From: Sphingomonas cannabina
Lineage (GTDB): Bacteria; Pseudomonadota; Alphaproteobacteria; Sphingomonadales; Sphingomonadaceae
DNA: 64,000 nucleotides
Assembly (NCBI RefSeq): GCF_021391395.1
Contig: NZ_CP090059.1
Coordinates: 806,001-870,000, forward strand
Reading direction: 5' to 3'
The notes below the pieces were generated by a model. It saw only the letters and a program-made list of their open reading frames with translations. It searched no databases and had not been told where the DNA came from. A program made the position numbers and the translations under genes. This document shows, one piece after another, positions 61,336 through 64,000 of this stretch; the stretch's first letter is position 1, and every line of letters begins with the position of its first letter.

Positions 61336-61357
61336 ATCTTTCGCACCTGCGAAAGAT
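61336..61357. promoter_or_regulatory. 22-bp palindrome in the leader of the polysaccharide operon
   Basis: ATCTTTCGCA-CC-TGCGAAAGAT is a perfect inverted repeat with 10-bp arms and a 2-bp centre, 34 nt upstream of the TTG start proposed for the barrel gene. A second, weaker repeat CATTGC-N6-GCAATG lies at 61406-61423. Both sit in the 261-nt gap before the operon and are probable regulator sites. No clear -35/-10 pair was identified. Confidence 0.6.
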
Positions 61358-61563
61358 TTGCGACCTAAATACTTGTCGCCAGAGCAAAGCACGCGCTCTT
61401 GACCTCATTGCAGTGCAGCAATGCGGGTCATGCTATAGTGTTAAGGCTGCCCTGCCCATCGGGCGTAATGCAACTGGTCGCGCTGCCAGCACGGCTTATT
61501 GGTTAATCCGGCAGGAGCAGCCGTAAAGGATGAGCGCCAGGCCGCCGATTCACCCGGAAGAGA

Positions 61564-61752
61564 TCAGCGTATCAGCCAGAAGAGAATCGCCCCGAGCGCA
61601 CCTGCGAAAGCGAGGATGCCGGCCCAGCGGGACACCGCCTGGATCGTCCGCTCCAGCGCGGAATCGTCGGCGTCGAACGCGGACGGCTGCATCGTCCACG
61701 GACCCGTATGCGGAAGCCGGGTCGCTTCCCTCGTCTTCGTCAGATGCTCCAC
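61564..61752 (-). CDS. Small tail-anchored membrane protein, copy 1
   Basis: 62 residues from GTG 61752 (AGGA eight bases upstream), or 42 from ATG 61692. A polar N-terminus ends in one C-terminal membrane helix: RWAGILAFAGALGAILFWLI. The helix and its RWAG lead closely match the small protein at 63476-63700 on the other side of the priming transferase. No family is known to me. It lies 91 nt after the priming transferase gene and 261 nt before the main operon. Confidence 0.6.
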   Translation of the reverse strand: MEHLTKTREATRLPHTGPWTMQPSAFDADDSALERTIQAVSRWAGILAFAGALGAILFWLIR

Positions 61753-61843
61753 CGCGCCGATCCTCGTTGCCGCGGTGGTCTCTGGACGAAAATAGTTAAC
61801 GCATTCTTGCCGCCGGCCGCCCGATCCGCCGGCGGCGGTCAAA

Positions 61844-63235
61844 TCAATAAGCGTTGCGGTGGACGAGAACCTGGGCCGTGCGGGCCAGGATGCCGACGTC
61901 GCGCAGCAGGCTCCAGCCGTGGAGATATTCGAGATCGGCCTTGAGCCGGTTGACGATATCGTGGCGATGTTCGGTCGCGCCGCGGAAGCCGCGGATCTGG
62001 GCAAGGCCGGTGATGCCGGGCTTCAGCGCGTGACGATGCCAGTATTGGCGGTCGACGCGCCAGAACAGCTCGTCCCCCGCCTTCGATCCGAGCGCATGGG
62101 GGCGCGGGCCGACCAGGCTCATGTCGCCGAGCAGCACGTTGATGAGCTGCGGCAGCTCGTCGATGCTGGTCTTGCGGATGACGCGGCCGACGCGGGTGAT
62201 GCGGTCGTCGTCGCGCCGGGTCGACTGGGTGCCGTCCGAATCGCTGGTCTCGACGTGCATCGAGCGGAACTTGAGGATGTGGAAGATGCGGTTGCCGCGG
62301 CCCATCCGCTCCTGGCGGAAGAAGACGGGGCCGGGCGAGTCGAGCTTGATCAGGATCGCCACCGCGATCATCGCCGGCAACAACACGATCAGCACCGGCA
62401 CAGTGAGCGCGATGTCGAGCGCGCGCTTCTTGGCGCGATTGGCGAGGTTGAGCGGCCCGCGCGACACCACCACGGTCGGCGTGCCGCCCAGATCGTGGAC
62501 CGCGAGCGGGCCGAGCTCGCTCATCTCGGGCACGATGATCTCGCCGAGGATGTTGGCGCCCTTCAGCACCTGCGCCCATTCGGCCTTGCGGTCGGGCGTG
62601 CAGCTGATCACCACCCGGTCATAGTGCCTCAGGATCGTGCCCAGGCGGTTCAGCATATAGGGGTCGTCGAGGTCGGAGCGCAGCGCCATGGTGCCGGCAT
62701 CGATGATGTCGCTGCCCAGGCATTCGTCGGGCACCGTGCCACCGTCGACGATCACCAGCTCGGCCTCGAGCTTGTCGCCGCAGGTCCGGCGGACGATGTG
62801 GCAGATGAGGAGGCGCTGGCTGATCAGCACCACGACCGTCGAGATCACGCCGATCGACAGCGCGAACCGCGGCAGCCGGCCGGTCACCTTGAGCGAGAAC
62901 ACCGCGAGCAGGAAGATCAGCGCCGTCGCGGCGAACGACAGCAGCGCCGCGCGGCAGCTCTTGGTCGGACTCGTCAGGCAGCGCGGGTTGTAGGCCTGGT
63001 TCTGGAAGGCGACGCCGGCATAGACGACCATCCCGCCGAGGAGCGAGGACCAGGCATGGCCGGACACGCTGCCCGGCTGCTCGACCTGCAGGCCCATGGC
63101 GAAGCCGACCAGCAGCGCGAGCGCATCGGCGCCGATCAGCATCAGGCACAGCCAGACCTTGGCGCTGCGCCGGGCAGCCGACCCTATCGAAGGGCGACTC
63201 GGATATCCTTGGATCGCTAGGTCAATCTTTGACAT
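61844..63235 (-). CDS. Undecaprenyl-phosphate sugar phosphotransferase (priming enzyme)
   Basis: 463 residues of the polyprenyl glycosylphosphotransferase family (GumD/GelB/WbaP type). Several N-terminal membrane helices (about 25-150) lead to a cytoplasmic flavin-binding-like middle domain. The catalytic C-terminal half has one helix (about 272-295) and KLDSPGPVFFRQERMGRGN, FHILKFRSMHV, RKTSIDELPQLINVLLGD and KPGITGLAQIRGFRG. It starts assembly by moving a sugar-1-phosphate, most likely glucose, to undecaprenyl phosphate. ATG 63235 has only a weak AGGTG upstream. Glucose is inferred from the GelB/GumD resemblance and from galU. Confidence 0.92.
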   Translation of the reverse strand: MSKIDLAIQGYPSRPSIGSAARRSAKVWLCLMLIGADALALLVGFAMGLQVEQPGSVSGHAWSSLLGGMVVYAGVAFQNQAYNPRCLTSPTKSCRAALLSFAATALIFLLAVFSLKVTGRLPRFALSIGVISTVVVLISQRLLICHIVRRTCGDKLEAELVIVDGGTVPDECLGSDIIDAGTMALRSDLDDPYMLNRLGTILRHYDRVVISCTPDRKAEWAQVLKGANILGEIIVPEMSELGPLAVHDLGGTPTVVVSRGPLNLANRAKKRALDIALTVPVLIVLLPAMIAVAILIKLDSPGPVFFRQERMGRGNRIFHILKFRSMHVETSDSDGTQSTRRDDDRITRVGRVIRKTSIDELPQLINVLLGDMSLVGPRPHALGSKAGDELFWRVDRQYWHRHALKPGITGLAQIRGFRGATEHRHDIVNRLKADLEYLHGWSLLRDVGILARTAQVLVHRNAY

Positions 63236-63451
63236 GCGACACCTATTGTTATTGACGCGAACAGACCCCTTGGGATCGCCCGGCCGCCCGCGATGGTGAA
63301 TCCGCGCGCAACCGTGCTGCGGCGCAGCAGGACACAGCCGCCGTTTTGGTGCAAGCCATACCCCGGCCGGATTACGCCGATTTGGGACGACCTGTGCCTG
63401 GAGAGGGATTCGCCGAGAGCCGGCCGGAGCCGGACGGCGGCCGCGCGGGCC

Positions 63452-63488
63452 CGCCGATCAGGTCAGCCGATCAGGTCAGCCGATCAGG
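63452..63488. repeat. Short tandem repeat CCGATCAGGTCAG
   Basis: The 13-bp unit CCGATCAGGTCAG occurs twice in full, then as CCGATCAGG. The stop codon of the small membrane protein lies inside it. The rest of the 240-nt gap upstream of the priming transferase shows no gene I can support. Confidence 0.7.
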
Positions 63489-63700
63489 AACCAGCCGAGT
63501 CCGCCGAGCGCGAGGACGAAGACCAGCGGCCCAGCCCAGCGCGAGCCGAACTCGATCAGGCGATTGGCTTCGTCGACCGGAAAGGGCGGGATCTGCGGCT
63601 CATGACCGCCGTGGCGGGGGCGATAGGCCTCACCCGCTTCGTGCAGCGGAGCCGCTTGCGCTTTCGGCGAACGGTTCGGCTCGCCCAGGTCTCCAGACAT
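63476..63700 (-). CDS. Small tail-anchored membrane protein, copy 2
   Basis: 74 residues: a polar, Pro/His-rich N-terminus (MSGDLGEPNRSPKAQA) and a single C-terminal helix in RWAGPLVFVLALGGLGWFLI. The EFGSRWAGP lead and the helix resemble copy 1 at 61564-61752. The two may share a function with the priming enzyme between them. No signal peptide or catalytic motif is present. Confidence 0.6.
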   Translation of the reverse strand: MSGDLGEPNRSPKAQAAPLHEAGEAYRPRHGGHEPQIPPFPVDEANRLIEFGSRWAGPLVFVLALGGLGWFLIG

Positions 63701-63782
63701 CCCGTCCTATCCACGTTGGGCCGTTGGCTTCTGGCCTCAACGCTTCTTACGGGATAACGGCCGCTATTTCGAGCGAATTGCG

Positions 63783-64000
63783 TCAGGCGCGCGACAGCGC
63801 GGCGCTCCACGCATAGCCGCGGTAAAGCGGGCGGAAGTCGGCAGCCAGGCCGCGGTCGGCAGCGACCGTCCGGACGGCCGATTCGAGCTCCGCGCGCGGC
63901 GTCACGTCGAACCTGGCGAGCCAGGCGAACAGCAGCCGGCGCCACGCGGCGGGCAGGCCCTCCTGCTGGCCGAAGTCGACGATCGCGAGTCGTCCGCCCG
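63783..64000 (-). CDS. Partial methyltransferase, C-terminal 72 residues
   Basis: An open frame enters from the right edge on the minus strand and ends at TGA 63783. It reads GGRLAIVDFGQQEGLPAAWR, then LLFAWLARFDVTPRAELESA and later FRPLYRGYAWSAALSRA. The GGRLAIVDFG strand and WLxRFxVxPR segment are typical of the C-terminal part of class I SAM methyltransferases in the UbiE/BtaB range. The N-terminal SAM loop is outside the window, so the exact family cannot be set. Confidence 0.6.
   Translation of the reverse strand, partial: GGRLAIVDFGQQEGLPAAWRRLLFAWLARFDVTPRAELESAVRTVAADRGLAADFRPLYRGYAWSAALSRA

Noticed and set aside
57828..63235. Exosortase (XrtA)/PEP-CTERM system
   Set aside because: The AAA ATPase, Wzz and barrel are reminiscent of such loci, but no exosortase or PEP-CTERM tail was found in the window.
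63293..63757. A 154-codon plus-strand frame upstream of the priming transferase
   Set aside because: It is antisense to the small membrane protein at 63476-63700, is Arg-rich, and has no recognisable feature.

Overview
The window is high-GC alphaproteobacterial DNA, most likely from Sphingomonas or a close relative. This is inferred from the gene content: C4-pathway 5-aminolevulinate synthase, MipZ, argB/YggT/DUF167/folD in series, a DUF6607 protein beside a haem-type TonB receptor, many GTG/TTG starts, and sphingan-like polysaccharide machinery. No rRNA, tRNA, CRISPR array, transposase or phage gene was found. The sequence is a normal chromosome segment with dense housekeeping genes and one large surface-polysaccharide locus.

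Layout. 0-4 kb: serine hydrolase, a minimal arsR-aqpS-arsC arsenic operon and an HNH nuclease, all on the minus strand. 4-10 kb: tRNA glutamyl-Q(34) synthetase carrying an in-frame palindromic insertion, HIG1 protein, cobalamin adenosyltransferase, the ergothioneine pair egtB-egtD, 3-hydroxyacyl-CoA dehydrogenase and L,D-transpeptidase. 10-17 kb: MAPEG and NupC transporter, queuosine-precursor transporter, argB, YggT, DUF167, folD and MarC. 17-21 kb: a Gtr-like glycosylation module (GT-C membrane protein, GtrA, methyltransferase, GtrB-like GT2). 21-25 kb: haem-type TonB receptor plus DUF6607. 25-36 kb: exonuclease, phosphoglucomutase/phosphomannomutase, DnaJ-domain protein, MipZ, PanC, topA, dprA, plsY and murI. 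36-40 kb: hemA and a divergent class A beta-lactamase/LysR pair. 40-46 kb: galU-ugd, a lipoprotein GH16 glycanase, and a hydrolase divergent from a MarR regulator.

46-63.7 kb is a minus-strand Wzx/Wzy-type exopolysaccharide locus. A priming polyprenyl-phosphate sugar transferase is flanked by two tiny related membrane proteins. Downstream lies a run of 14 genes: outer-membrane barrel, OPX export protein, an ORC/ExeA-type AAA ATPase, Wzz, a kinase-like protein with a degenerate Walker A, a WecG-type GT, flippase, polymerase, two pairs of paralogous GT2 enzymes, a divergent GH10 hydrolase and an acyltransferase. Almost every junction overlaps by 1-8 nt, so the run is probably one transcript. 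phosphoglucomutase, galU and ugd elsewhere in the window can supply UDP-Glc and UDP-GlcA.

The intergenic spaces are rich in palindromic repeats (at least seven arm families). They occupy all five widely spaced convergent intergenic regions, and one related element has entered a coding sequence in frame (gluQ, 4677-4878). A separate non-palindromic repeat of about 46 bp occurs three times.
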